Source: a virus
DNA length: 38,278 bases
Reading direction: 5' to 3' (one strand)
IMG/VR virus record: IMGVR_UViG_3300037882_002550
Location: 1 to 38,278 of that record
This document shows positions 14,180 through 21,897 of this stretch, piece after piece; the stretch's first letter is position 1; every line of letters starts with the position of its first letter. Position numbers and translations under genes: made by a program. The notes under the pieces were generated by a model, which was given only the letters and a program-made list of their open reading frames with translations, was not told the DNA's origin and made no database searches.

Positions 14180-14905
14180 ATGAAAACAACATCACCCATC
14201 CTTTTTAACTTCGGAGAAAACCTTATTCGCACGGCAGTTGATAACGGGAATATCCTGTTTTGTGCTAAAGACACCTGTGCAGCCCTAGGCTTAGAACAGA
14301 CAAGCAGAGCCATAGAATCCTTACGTGACGAGGAAAAGATTACCCTTACTAATAGTAACCCTAATCCCCGCGCAGGCATTCCGCACCAAATGATCTACAT
14401 CAATGAGCCAGGACTTTACCGCTTAATTTTCAAATCCCGCAAAGCAGAAGCAGTTATTTTTCAAGACTGGGTATTCAATGAAGTGCTGCCGCAAATCCGC
14501 AAAACTGGCTCTTACACCAAGGATCACAGCGCTTATCTCAATCTCATTCGTGATCAGATCGCCCTCGGCGTTCATCCAGACATCGCAGCCAAAGGAGCAT
14601 GCAAACTTGTCGGCAGCAACATGCGGGCAATTCCTGTTACTCACCCCGCCAATCCCATCAATGCAGATTTACAAGATCTGATCGACCTGATCGAACCCGG
14701 CAAACACTACGGAATCCCAGAGCTTGCCCTAGCACTCCCAACAGGCCATCACCTCAAACAACTCACAGAGAAAGCCCGTGACAGCCGGGTAGGGAACATC
14801 CTAAACGCTGGCATCCTTTCTGGCCACTTGGAGCGGCACATTAAAAACCGCCGCAAGTTCTACTCTCTCCGCACCGTAATCCCGTTCGAAGCCGCAGAGT
14901 CATAA
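14180..14905 (+). CDS. BRO-N domain protein (antirepressor-like)
   Basis: The preferred start is the ATG at 14180 (MKTTSPILFNFGENLIRT), giving 241 residues; the frame extends upstream to 14096 but overlaps the previous gene. Residues about 5-110 form a BRO-N domain: the VDNGNILFCAKDTCAALGL segment, YINEPGLYRLIFKSRKAEA and FQDWVFNEVLPQIRKTGSY, all typical of the family. The C-terminal half has a helical segment with KGACKLVG and a region that may be a second DNA-binding part. BRO-N proteins of phages bind DNA or repressors and often act as antirepressors. It is cotranscribed with the HTH gene and followed by a strong terminator. Confidence 0.85.
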   Translation: MKTTSPILFNFGENLIRTAVDNGNILFCAKDTCAALGLEQTSRAIESLRDEEKITLTNSNPNPRAGIPHQMIYINEPGLYRLIFKSRKAEAVIFQDWVFNEVLPQIRKTGSYTKDHSAYLNLIRDQIALGVHPDIAAKGACKLVGSNMRAIPVTHPANPINADLQDLIDLIEPGKHYGIPELALALPTGHHLKQLTEKARDSRVGNILNAGILSGHLERHIKNRRKFYSLRTVIPFEAAES

Positions 14906-14926
14906 ATACTAACAATAATTTCAAAT

Positions 14927-14961
14927 GGAAAGGGGGTAGGCATTGCTTACCCCCTTTTCAT
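14927..14961 (+). terminator. Rho-independent terminator after the BRO-N gene
   Basis: On the plus strand, GAAAGGGGGTAGGC pairs with GCTTACCCCCTTTTC around a short loop, giving a stem of about 14 bp with two G-T pairs or mismatches. It ends in a T-rich stretch (TTTTCATTT). It lies 22 bp after the BRO-N stop codon and separates the regulator operon from the next plus-strand gene. Confidence 0.85.
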
Positions 14962-15005
14962 TTACCCTTGATACTCAAAGAAAAATCCCCTAACCGTAAA
15001 GAACC

Positions 15006-15329
15006 ATGCCACCCAAACAACACCGCCGCCCCTCCACCAGCAAAGCAGAGCCAGCCAACCTAATCACAGCAAAGCGTCTCCGCGTTAACACAGCTTACGG
15101 GAATGGACGCACCATCGTATTCGGCACCGCATGTTTGAACGGTATCATTCAACCCCTTGGCTTGTGGTTCTTGCTAGATGGCTATGAACTACCCGTGAAA
15201 GTCGTAGCATGCCTAAGCACACTTCTTTTCTGGATACTCTTCGATCAAGTAGGCCGCGCATTCTTCGACATGGCAGATTCCAACCTAGATCTAACACGCC
15301 GCTACCAAGCCGCAGATCCGGAAAACTAA
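15006..15329 (+). CDS. Small two-span membrane protein
   Basis: This 107-residue protein has a basic, probably disordered N-terminus (MPPKQHRRPSTSKAEPAN) and two hydrophobic segments (about 36-57, IVFGTACLNGIIQPLGLWFLL, and 64-82, VKVVACLSTLLFWILF), then a polar tail. It is expected to sit in the inner membrane with both ends inside. It lies between the regulator operon and the attachment-like site, where phages often keep lysogenic conversion or superinfection-exclusion genes. That role is inferred from position only. It converges with, and overlaps by 4 bp, the integrase fragment gene. Confidence 0.6.
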   Translation: MPPKQHRRPSTSKAEPANLITAKRLRVNTAYGNGRTIVFGTACLNGIIQPLGLWFLLDGYELPVKVVACLSTLLFWILFDQVGRAFFDMADSNLDLTRRYQAADPEN

Positions 15330-15697
15330 ATCCCGCCAAGCACTTCCGCCTTTTTCGACTCGAAATCTTTCTTCGAAATCAACCCATCCTCCAGCAAACC
15401 CTTCAGCTCTGCCAGCCGCTCCTTCGCTGATTTTCCCTTCGAGCTTTTTGCATCCACATCCGCGGTCGCCGCAGATCCAATTTCAATCGCGCCGGTCTTC
15501 ACCACGAAACGCGCATAGTGCTTCCAAGCGGTCCTTGGATCAATCCCCATCCACTTCGCCACCTGTTCGATCGATACCCCAGCGCTCACCCTGTTAGAGC
15601 CGAAGGATCGCCGCAGATCATGGATCGTCACATCCGGGAAACCCTCCGCCTTTAGAAAATTCCGCAGCTTCTTGCGGAACTCATATCGGTAAACCAA
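15326..15697 (-). pseudogene. Truncated tyrosine recombinase C-terminus fused to a SHOCT domain, at the attachment-like site
   Basis: The 123-residue frame starts at a TTG inside a tRNA 3' fragment. Residues about 1-66 match the C-terminal catalytic part of a tyrosine recombinase: HDLRRSFG (His, Arg), WMGIDPRTAWKHYARF with the Tyr nucleophile. The core-binding domain, the first catalytic Arg and the Lys are absent. Residues about 84-122 form a SHOCT domain (RLAELKGLLEDGLISKKDF...). Upstream, the frame stays open through the tRNA segment (QAGIRTQDQLVYRYE) but meets a TAG just beyond it. The upstream sequence would differ in an integrated prophage, so the full-length gene might be rebuilt there; more simply, it is a relic. 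It could still be expressed as a DNA-binding regulator. Confidence 0.7.
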
Positions 15698-15728
15698 TTG
15701 GTCCTGGGTTCGAATCCCAGCCTGCGTA
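15691..15728 (+). other. tRNA 3'-end fragment, probable attP core
   Basis: On the plus strand a perfect T arm, CTGGG-TTCGAAT-CCCAG (15704-15720), is directly followed by a seven-base acceptor strand CCTGCGT (15721-15727) and a discriminator A. No CCA is encoded. The matching 5' half (acceptor ACGCAGG, D arm) is not present upstream; coding sequence of the integrase fragment lies there instead. A tRNA 3' end without its 5' half beside an integrase fragment is the classic form of an attP core in a tRNA-targeting element. The left limit of host identity cannot be set without the host sequence. Confidence 0.7.
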
Positions 15729-15765
15729 TTCTTCTATAAGGGTTTGAGAGTGCTCCGCCCCTAGC

Positions 15766-15792
15766 TGGGCAAAAGTTTTGGGCAAAAAAGTT
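15766..15792 (+). repeat. Tandem TGGGCAAAA repeats beside attP (arm-site-like)
   Basis: TGGGCAAAAGTT (15766-15777) is followed after one base by TGGGCAAAAAAGTT (15779-15792). Short direct repeats about 40 bp from a tRNA-derived core are typical of integrase arm-binding sites. No function is proven. Confidence 0.5.
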
Positions 15793-15807
15793 GCGAATTT
15801 CGCGAGA

Positions 15808-16608
15808 TTAAAAGCCTAATCCGGCACAAACATCCGCCCATGCATCCAGCGATAAATCATCTTTTCTCCCCGGACTGATAACACGGTGATGAGTGATCCA
15901 ATCTCGGGATATCCCATGTAGTTGCATTTTTAAGTCGATCCACTCCACCGCAGAGGCAATCTCTTGCATTGATAGGTCTTTGGACCGGCGCATTGCTCCC
16001 GTGTTGGTATTACCCACAAATGCTATCCCAAGCATAAAGTTGTTACAGCTTTTCAATCCCTTGAAAGATGAAGCTCCGGCGTGATGGAGGCGATCGGTAT
16101 CGTGACCAAGTATCGCCCGGGTGCCGTCCTCAGAGATCAAACAATGGTAGGCCGCATGAGTCTTTTCGCGGAGGCACCAATCAATCGTGCCTTCGAAATA
16201 TCCAGCGGCGTGATGAAGCACTATGCCCTTGCAAAGATTCTTCCCGGCATTGCGGTTTGGAGAGCGGCCACGCACGGTTTCTGGGTAGCCATGTATTGGC
16301 TTCCTCACTGGGTGGCGAGCGGGAGATGGAGCCAATGACTCCATAATGGCGGACCATGTTTGCGCTCCATCATCTCCATCCACATCCGCACCGACCGCTG
16401 ATTGAACGGCAGCCACTACGGATTCTCGGCTCGGGAAATCGTGACCAGATGGGGCTGCACCAATGCGATTAAAAATCGGATGTCCGGACGGCAAGAAACG
16501 AGTTGCAAGCGCGTGCCATGTGGTTTGTCCATCTTTTCCATCCTGCTTCAGAGCAAGAATCCCCTGCGCTTGTTGAATGAGCGCGGCGCGTTGAGGGAAT
16601 CGGATCAT
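15808..16608 (-). CDS. Endolysin: N-acetylmuramoyl-L-alanine amidase with peptidoglycan-binding repeats
   Basis: The frame opens at 16641, but ATG 16608 overlaps the upstream stop as ATGA and is preferred (266 residues). Two peptidoglycan-binding-type repeats (DGKDGQTTWHAL, about 23-34, and VDGDDGAQTWSAI, about 76-88) lead to an Amidase_2 domain (about 120-262). Zinc ligands are visible in LHHAAG (His132 or 133), HHRVISPGRKDD (His240 or 241) and the following Asp. The conserved AAYHCLI segment is at 152-158. It cleaves the amide bond between muramic acid and the peptide and so lyses the host. No signal peptide is seen, so release depends on the holin candidate two genes upstream. Confidence 0.9.
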   Translation of the reverse strand: MIRFPQRAALIQQAQGILALKQDGKDGQTTWHALATRFLPSGHPIFNRIGAAPSGHDFPSRESVVAAVQSAVGADVDGDDGAQTWSAIMESLAPSPARHPVRKPIHGYPETVRGRSPNRNAGKNLCKGIVLHHAAGYFEGTIDWCLREKTHAAYHCLISEDGTRAILGHDTDRLHHAGASSFKGLKSCNNFMLGIAFVGNTNTGAMRRSKDLSMQEIASAVEWIDLKMQLHGISRDWITHHRVISPGRKDDLSLDAWADVCAGLGF

Positions 16609-17195
16609 TGGCCGCACTTGTGAGGTTTTTGAATCACCCATTTATCAAGCTCCTGTGAAACGAGAGCGAACCACTCCGCATGCTCATCGATACGAGTATG
16701 CGGGGCGTAGATGATTTTGTGCGCAATCTCCGTTTGATCATCAAACGGCACGATTTCGTGACCACAGGGCTTGCGGATTGTCTGGGTGACGTAGGAGATG
16801 CGACCTACTCCACGAGGTGCTTTGATCTTAGGACGCTTACTCAGAGAGCGTCCCGAGAATATCTGTGTGATATTTAAACGAGGCAGCCAGTCGGCTCGAT
16901 AAACAGGATCACAGGCCAGCCATAGACCGACTTTCAATCCTCGCTTGTATGCAGCTTTGATGAAATCCACTCCTGCTGCCTGACCGTGTGAAAATGTGAT
17001 CAGAGCCACCTCAGTCACACCTTGCCTGGTGAATTCATCTACCAGCTCGGACATATCATCTGTCCACTTTACGGGCGGATGGAGTAAAACATCAGGCGAA
17101 GTAAATTGCCTTGCCACCTGATAACAAAGATCCTCAGTGCCGGTGCGTTCACTCCTACTTTCAGTAAATCCGGTGATGGGCAATATAAGTTGCAT
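16605..17195 (-). CDS. Alpha/beta-hydrolase-like protein in the lysis cassette
   Basis: This 196-residue protein starts with a hydrophobic strand MQLILPITGF. A nucleophile-elbow-like segment, ALITFSHGQAAG (Ser69), follows a strand after an amphipathic helix. GLWLACDPVY (Asp96) and HTRIDEHAEW (His166 or His172) could complete a Ser-Asp-His triad. The order and spacing fit small lipase or esterase folds. Lying between holin candidate and amidase, it may cut an envelope ester or lipid, as LysB does in mycobacteriophages, but the substrate is unknown. It overlaps the amidase start by 4 bp. Confidence 0.6.
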   Translation of the reverse strand: MQLILPITGFTESRSERTGTEDLCYQVARQFTSPDVLLHPPVKWTDDMSELVDEFTRQGVTEVALITFSHGQAAGVDFIKAAYKRGLKVGLWLACDPVYRADWLPRLNITQIFSGRSLSKRPKIKAPRGVGRISYVTQTIRKPCGHEIVPFDDQTEIAHKIIYAPHTRIDEHAEWFALVSQELDKWVIQKPHKCGQ

Positions 17196-17199
17196 GGAG

Positions 17200-17661
17200 T
17201 TATTTCTTGTCCTCAGGCCGGCATTTTAAGCCGAGTATGGTTAGTGCTTTTTCTAACAATCTGCTAGAAATGGATTGTGCGGAATCATTGGCCGCTTTTA
17301 TGAACGCATAGCCAACGATGTGGAATATGATGGATGAAAATGCCGCGACCCCGGCGAGGTAAAGCACGTCCGCTTCAAATCGCTCACTCATGTGCCGAAG
17401 CTGGGGAATTGAGATCACACCTACCTTGGTGCCAAGCACCCCACCGAGAACGCCTAAAAAGGCGCGTGGGATAATGATCTGAATCGGCTCTTCAGGCTTA
17501 CGTAGAACAAGGCCAAGAAATCCTGAAGTTAGAACAGAGGAAGCCATTGTCGCATACAGCCAGCGGATATCACCTTGCGTTAAAATAGCCCCAAGCCAGC
17601 AACAGAAGCCGGAGAGCATTACCGCCGCGGAGTAAATGATTTTATCTTGGAACCAAGTCAT
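17200..17661 (-). CDS. Holin candidate, multi-span membrane protein
   Basis: This 153-residue protein has about four hydrophobic segments (about 8-27, 34-52, 66-82 and 98-120) and a charged, lysine-rich C-terminus (CRPEDKK). It precedes the hydrolase and amidase, which is the usual holin position. Its length and a small polar loop fit a class I-like holin. It starts 4 bp before the next gene and has a leader CCAACTATAAAAAATC before the ATG. It could also be another membrane protein of the lysis module. Confidence 0.65.
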   Translation of the reverse strand: MTWFQDKIIYSAAVMLSGFCCWLGAILTQGDIRWLYATMASSVLTSGFLGLVLRKPEEPIQIIIPRAFLGVLGGVLGTKVGVISIPQLRHMSERFEADVLYLAGVAAFSSIIFHIVGYAFIKAANDSAQSISSRLLEKALTILGLKCRPEDKK

Positions 17662-17692
17662 GATTTTTTATAGTTGGAAGTGATCAGGCCGC

Positions 17693-20521
17693 TTAATTCG
17701 GTGTGTATAGCTGGCAGTCGAAAAGTTGAGTGTCGATCTGTCCGGCTGGCGTAGTTCCGTTGATAGCTTCAAAAGCAATGTAAGTATCCGCTGCGTCGCC
17801 CGTTGCTGTGGGACCTCCGCTCGTGGTAATTGTCGTTGTTGCTTTCGCTCCACCGCTCCCAAAATATCCTGTGATGTTTCCGACTCCATCGCTGTAAACG
17901 GCGATTGTGCTTGGCGCGGTGGTGATGAGAGACCCGGATAACAGTGTTGACCACGAGGAGGCGGTGTAAGTCGTCCCATTATGCGCGAAAACTCTCCATT
18001 CCGTGTTGCTTCCATTCCTGCGAAGCTCAATCCCAAAGCCGCGAGCTGAGATGGCATCTGAGCCGCTGGCGGCTGGCGCTGAGTTATTAGCACCAACGAT
18101 AAATCTCACTCTCCCCAAGTCCGTAGCGGAAGAAATACCCCCGAGATAATTGAACGATACTCCAATTGGCCTTTGAAATTTAACACCATCACCTAAAATT
18201 ACTGGGCAGGCGTTAATTCCCCTTTGTATAAGAACTTTTCTATATCCACCATCGGCGTTTCCTGAGCCTAAGTTTACCCAACCATGTATGTTAGAGTCTC
18301 CGTAGCTACCCGCTCCTGATCCCGAAAATGAAAGTGCGTTCTTAACACTCCAGAGCCTTGATGCATTGATCCAAGAATCTTGTTCATTGATTAAAACTTT
18401 TCCTGCGGCAGTGATTGTGCCGTCTGGATCTACTTTTACTTTCTGAGATCCATTTACCCGAAGATCCATGAGCGGCTCTGTAAGTCCTGCCGCTGAATCA
18501 ACTTTCAACTGAGTCTCTGAGCTTGTTCCTGATATTTCAAGTCTTGCAGTCGGCACTCTAGTAGCTCGGGCAAAATCAGTCCCTTTATGAATGATCGTTT
18601 GTCCGTTGCTTTTCATCGCCATAACGGGCGCTGAGCCAGCCCTGAAAACTAATCCTGAAGGGAAATTAGCGTCGGTATTTTTATAGGCATCAAGCCTTGT
18701 GCCATCAAAACCGTATCCATTGATGGGGGATAAATCTAAAATCCTATCGGTCTGAACATCAGACCAAATCCTCCAAATAGCTCCGACGTTATGAAAACTA
18801 GTAGAAACCCCAACCACGCCCTCTGGCAAATAAGCATCGAATCCGCGAGGAAAATTATTAGCAAGACCCGTAACCCTAACAATTTCCGCTCCTCTGATCC
18901 TATCTCCAATGAATGACAGGTGGTAATTGTCACCATTGAGTAACCCCTTAGCGATCATGTCAGCAGTATCCCCGCCAAAATAATTAAACATGTTGATGAA
19001 CGTATAACCAGAAGCATCCGCCACAGCCCTTGCCGCTTCTACTGCTGCTTGAACCCCCGCTTGCGATCCCGTGCCAGTGGGGTGACTCGATACAATAAAC
19101 CAATCCGGAGTGGAAGCTGATCGAGTATTGATTTGAGTAATCAGAGTCGGCAAATTCGTTGTTATCTCAGAAGCCCCATCATCGGCGCACCATGTTACCA
19201 AGTCAGGGGCGATTGCAGTTAGAATCGGAGTAACTACTGCGGATGAGGCGTTGAGCTGGTTACTGATTAAGGTGCCAGATGCCGATAAATCATAAATGTT
19301 AACGTGTGGATATGCGGCATTGGCCGTATTGAGCGAAATATCGCCTCCGATGATTTTAATAGTTCCGCTCAAGCCAACTATTCTCATTCTCACCAATCCA
19401 GTTGGACCAGGTAATGATGTTGAAGCTACCGTGCCGACTGCCGTTCCGCTGTTATCGGCATTGATCGTTCCTGTGGCATCTATCCAAGTTCCGCTTAGGT
19501 TATATTCTACCTGCAATTTGAATGTTCCAGCTCCGTTTTCAGCGATGTGAAAAGCACGGACGCGATCAGTGAAAATGGGATAGTTCAGAGATCCAAACGC
19601 CGAGACACCGAATGTGATACTGCCTCCTGAAGGCAAAGTATGCATAGGAGCTGGCCATAGCGTTAGATCAGTTAGGCTAGATGCACCCCCTGCATAAACC
19701 GCTTCTAAAGATGCGAGCCCGCGCCCGATATAGTGATACTTGCCTCCAAGCGCGTTCACCATTTCCGACATCCCGCCGAAAGAATCACCAAGGCTTAACA
19801 CCTTTAGTTTGGTTGGTAAGAGTCCCTGGCGCGTGGAGATAGCTGCTGTCTGAGCTTTCAGGATCTGATCTGTCCGGCTCATTTTATCATCGCTGATGAT
19901 TCGGGAGGTAGATTCAATATCAAGTGCTGCTTCTGCGGTCGCTTCCGCCGCTGCAACATCAGATGTTAGAGCCAAGGTTCCATCAGCATCCTGAAAGGCA
20001 ACGGTTCTACCGGGTCCAGATAAGGAAGGAAAGTTGAGGTTGAACGTGGATAAGGCGGGGTTTTGGTAATACAGACCTCCAAGAGTGAGTTGTGTTGTTG
20101 AACCGGCGCTTTGAATCCTGAAACCGTTTGAATCAAAGGTGGATGTATTTGCTCCGCCGCTGTTTGCTGAGATGTTATTTCCACCGAGCAAAATGTTTCC
20201 TGTCATCGTCCCACCCGATAAATTTAACTTTGCATCAAGTGCAGCCTGTAATCCGCTAACAGTAGCAATCGCTTGTGTGCCGGTGTGGTTGGCGCGTTGG
20301 ATGGAAAACGCATTTGCATCTGCCTCTGCGGCGGCGATGGCGGCGGCTTGGAGGGTGCTGATCGGCTTGTTCGCGTCGCTGGTATTATCGACGCTCCCTA
20401 AGCCCAGATTTGTCCGGAAAGCGGCTGCATCGGTGATGCCTTGTCCTTTGCCGTTGACTCCACCGCCTTGGCCGAGTGCAAAGCCTGCGAGTGCGATTGA
20501 TAAAAGTAGGATGTGTTTCAT
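17693..20521 (-). CDS. Tail fibre / receptor-binding protein with SGNH-hydrolase domain
   Basis: The frame is open from 20650, but the ATG at 20521 comes directly after the stop of the upstream gene and is preferred (942 residues). The N-terminus MKHILLLSIALAGFALGQ looks like a secretion signal, odd for a virion protein. A collar-like repeat region (about 25-100, AAAFRTNLGLGSVDNT) is followed by a coiled stretch, then a domain with the SGNH block I LSLGDSF (about 243-249), a WCADDGA segment (about 444-450) and the block V DNYH (531-534). This domain may deacylate host surface polysaccharide. The last 200 residues look beta-rich, perhaps a jelly-roll receptor-binding domain. It ends the structural operon. 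Confidence 0.8.
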   Translation of the reverse strand: MKHILLLSIALAGFALGQGGGVNGKGQGITDAAAFRTNLGLGSVDNTSDANKPISTLQAAAIAAAEADANAFSIQRANHTGTQAIATVSGLQAALDAKLNLSGGTMTGNILLGGNNISANSGGANTSTFDSNGFRIQSAGSTTQLTLGGLYYQNPALSTFNLNFPSLSGPGRTVAFQDADGTLALTSDVAAAEATAEAALDIESTSRIISDDKMSRTDQILKAQTAAISTRQGLLPTKLKVLSLGDSFGGMSEMVNALGGKYHYIGRGLASLEAVYAGGASSLTDLTLWPAPMHTLPSGGSITFGVSAFGSLNYPIFTDRVRAFHIAENGAGTFKLQVEYNLSGTWIDATGTINADNSGTAVGTVASTSLPGPTGLVRMRIVGLSGTIKIIGGDISLNTANAAYPHVNIYDLSASGTLISNQLNASSAVVTPILTAIAPDLVTWCADDGASEITTNLPTLITQINTRSASTPDWFIVSSHPTGTGSQAGVQAAVEAARAVADASGYTFINMFNYFGGDTADMIAKGLLNGDNYHLSFIGDRIRGAEIVRVTGLANNFPRGFDAYLPEGVVGVSTSFHNVGAIWRIWSDVQTDRILDLSPINGYGFDGTRLDAYKNTDANFPSGLVFRAGSAPVMAMKSNGQTIIHKGTDFARATRVPTARLEISGTSSETQLKVDSAAGLTEPLMDLRVNGSQKVKVDPDGTITAAGKVLINEQDSWINASRLWSVKNALSFSGSGAGSYGDSNIHGWVNLGSGNADGGYRKVLIQRGINACPVILGDGVKFQRPIGVSFNYLGGISSATDLGRVRFIVGANNSAPAASGSDAISARGFGIELRRNGSNTEWRVFAHNGTTYTASSWSTLLSGSLITTAPSTIAVYSDGVGNITGYFGSGGAKATTTITTSGGPTATGDAADTYIAFEAINGTTPAGQIDTQLFDCQLYTPN

Positions 20522-20525
20522 AAAA

Positions 20526-21044
20526 TTAAACTTCGGGTGTCCAAACTGGGTATTCGTTTCCGGCTGTGCCGGTGAGGGTGAGGCGATACCAAGAGTCAGT
20601 CGTGGGGTTGTAAACCAAGCCTCTGGCTTCGTTGACTTTTGTTGTGGCATCTAATGCAGCGTTTTCTTCTGCGGCTTCTTGAGCGGCGGCTGCAAGTTCG
20701 GCGGCGGCATTGTGATCGATTGAGGCAAACCAGCTCGCGTCGGCTGTCACGTCAGCGGCGATCAAAAACCATAACACGCCAGGCATGTCTGCTTGCTTCA
20801 CTTTCAGACCTCCTACTTGGATTTGACCGGCTGTGTAACTCTCCGGATCTTTGCGAGCGGCAGCATTGCCAACTGTCACAGATCCTTGCGCTGTGACTTT
20901 TGCAGCAATCGCTGCATTTATCGCATCATTCGCGGGAAGGTTGAGGACTTTCACCCTTCGGTCACGTCCTTGGGAATCCACGTAGTAGATATATCCCTCG
21001 CTGTCCGGTTCGATATCCTCAAGAAGGTCTAAAATAGTGGCCAT
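20526..21044 (-). CDS. Tail-associated protein, probable fibre accessory
   Basis: This 172-residue protein has an acidic N-terminus (MATILDLLEDIEPDSEGYIYYVD), an Ala-rich helix (HNAAAELAAAAQEAAEENAAL) and a beta-rich end (NSWYRLTLTGTAGNEYPVW as a region). The C-terminal pattern is common in phage fibre carbohydrate-binding or tip parts. Its place directly before the fibre gene supports a tail-tip or fibre role. The leader has CTAACA nine bases before the ATG. The specific function is unknown. Confidence 0.6.
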   Translation of the reverse strand: MATILDLLEDIEPDSEGYIYYVDSQGRDRRVKVLNLPANDAINAAIAAKVTAQGSVTVGNAAARKDPESYTAGQIQVGGLKVKQADMPGVLWFLIAADVTADASWFASIDHNAAAELAAAAQEAAEENAALDATTKVNEARGLVYNPTTDSWYRLTLTGTAGNEYPVWTPEV

Positions 21045-21144
21045 AAAAAAGTTTGTTAGAAATAGATCAAGATGAACTCTCTATCTTCTGAAGTTGTGAG
21101 CCACTGCCCTGACATGGTCGCCAATCTATGGGATCCAGTCAGGG

Positions 21145-21639
21145 CTAGTTTTTTCCCAAGACGATGAATTCGAAGCCGCCACTTTCGTCAGGAGTGAAGA
21201 CAAGAGTTCCGGCTGTTAGAGCCACGCCAGCACCTGGAAGAGCGAATAGGACTTCGCCTAGAGGCGGGATGGTAAGGGTATCGAATGGAGCGTCTCCGCC
21301 TGTCCATCCGGTCACTTCGACGATGAGTGGTTCGTTGGCGGTGTTCCGGATCTGGATGGAGTGAACGAAGTTGAGATCCACAGTTGCGCCATCAGGATCT
21401 TTACCGGTGCCGCCGGAAATGACTGGGGCGACGCCTCCGCCGGTGATGGTGCCTGCGTCAAGATCGAGGGTAGCAAAAGCAGTGAGCGCGGTGACTTTTA
21501 GCGCGTAAAGCTGGTTAACGAGACTCATGACATGAGCCTTTTTACCTAAGCCCAGATCGTAGGAGCCGCTTGCCAATGGATCTGCGGGGATGATTTTAGC
21601 AGCTAGCACGGCACCAAGATTCACGGATTCTAAGTTCAT
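21145..21639 (-). CDS. Hypothetical beta-rich tail-region protein
   Basis: This 164-residue protein is rich in Gly, Thr and Val with alternating strands (TLTIPPLGEVLFALPGAG), like a small virion beta-sandwich or fibre decoration. No cysteine or catalytic motif is visible. The leader carries TTTGACA 13 bases before the ATG (complement 21653-21659), one of the recurrent late elements. It is expressed in the tail-fibre part of the late operon. Confidence 0.6.
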   Translation of the reverse strand: MNLESVNLGAVLAAKIIPADPLASGSYDLGLGKKAHVMSLVNQLYALKVTALTAFATLDLDAGTITGGGVAPVISGGTGKDPDGATVDLNFVHSIQIRNTANEPLIVEVTGWTGGDAPFDTLTIPPLGEVLFALPGAGVALTAGTLVFTPDESGGFEFIVLGKN

Positions 21640-21693
21640 GCTTTTTGCGGGCTGTCAAAAATGCATGGATTGAAAAAATAGGACTTATAAGCC

Positions 21694-21897
21694 CTATGAG
21701 ACGTATCCCGGGCAAGTAGGGCACTTGGTGACAAGTTGCTGGCCTTGGTAAACTGGGCCGTCTTGATTGCCTTTTAGCCTCCACTTCACTTGCGCTACCT
21801 CTGATACCGCTTGGGCGGATTGTTGATATTTTTCAGAGGAAATTTTAGGGTGCGGGCGGGGTGAAGGCTTCTCCGGTGACTTGGGGCTTAACTCCAT
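21694..21897 (-). CDS. Small hypothetical protein with CxxC
   Basis: This 67-residue frame starts at an ATG inside the end of the upstream gene (53-bp overlap). Its C-terminal part, VYQGQQLVTKCPTCPGYVS, lies outside that gene and looks protein-like, with a CPTC pair. The N-terminal part is Pro/Lys-rich. It fills the 205-bp gap before the next gene. Support is limited to the reading frame and position. Confidence 0.4.
   Translation of the reverse strand: MELSPKSPEKPSPRPHPKISSEKYQQSAQAVSEVAQVKWRLKGNQDGPVYQGQQLVTKCPTCPGYVS

Noticed and set aside
15640-15728. Complete tRNA gene
   Set aside because: Only the T arm and 3' acceptor strand are present; no 5' acceptor ACGCAGG, D arm or anticodon arm is found in place.
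20522-20650. N-terminal extension of the fibre protein
   Set aside because: It overlaps the upstream gene by 125 bp; the ATG at 20521 right after its stop is more natural.
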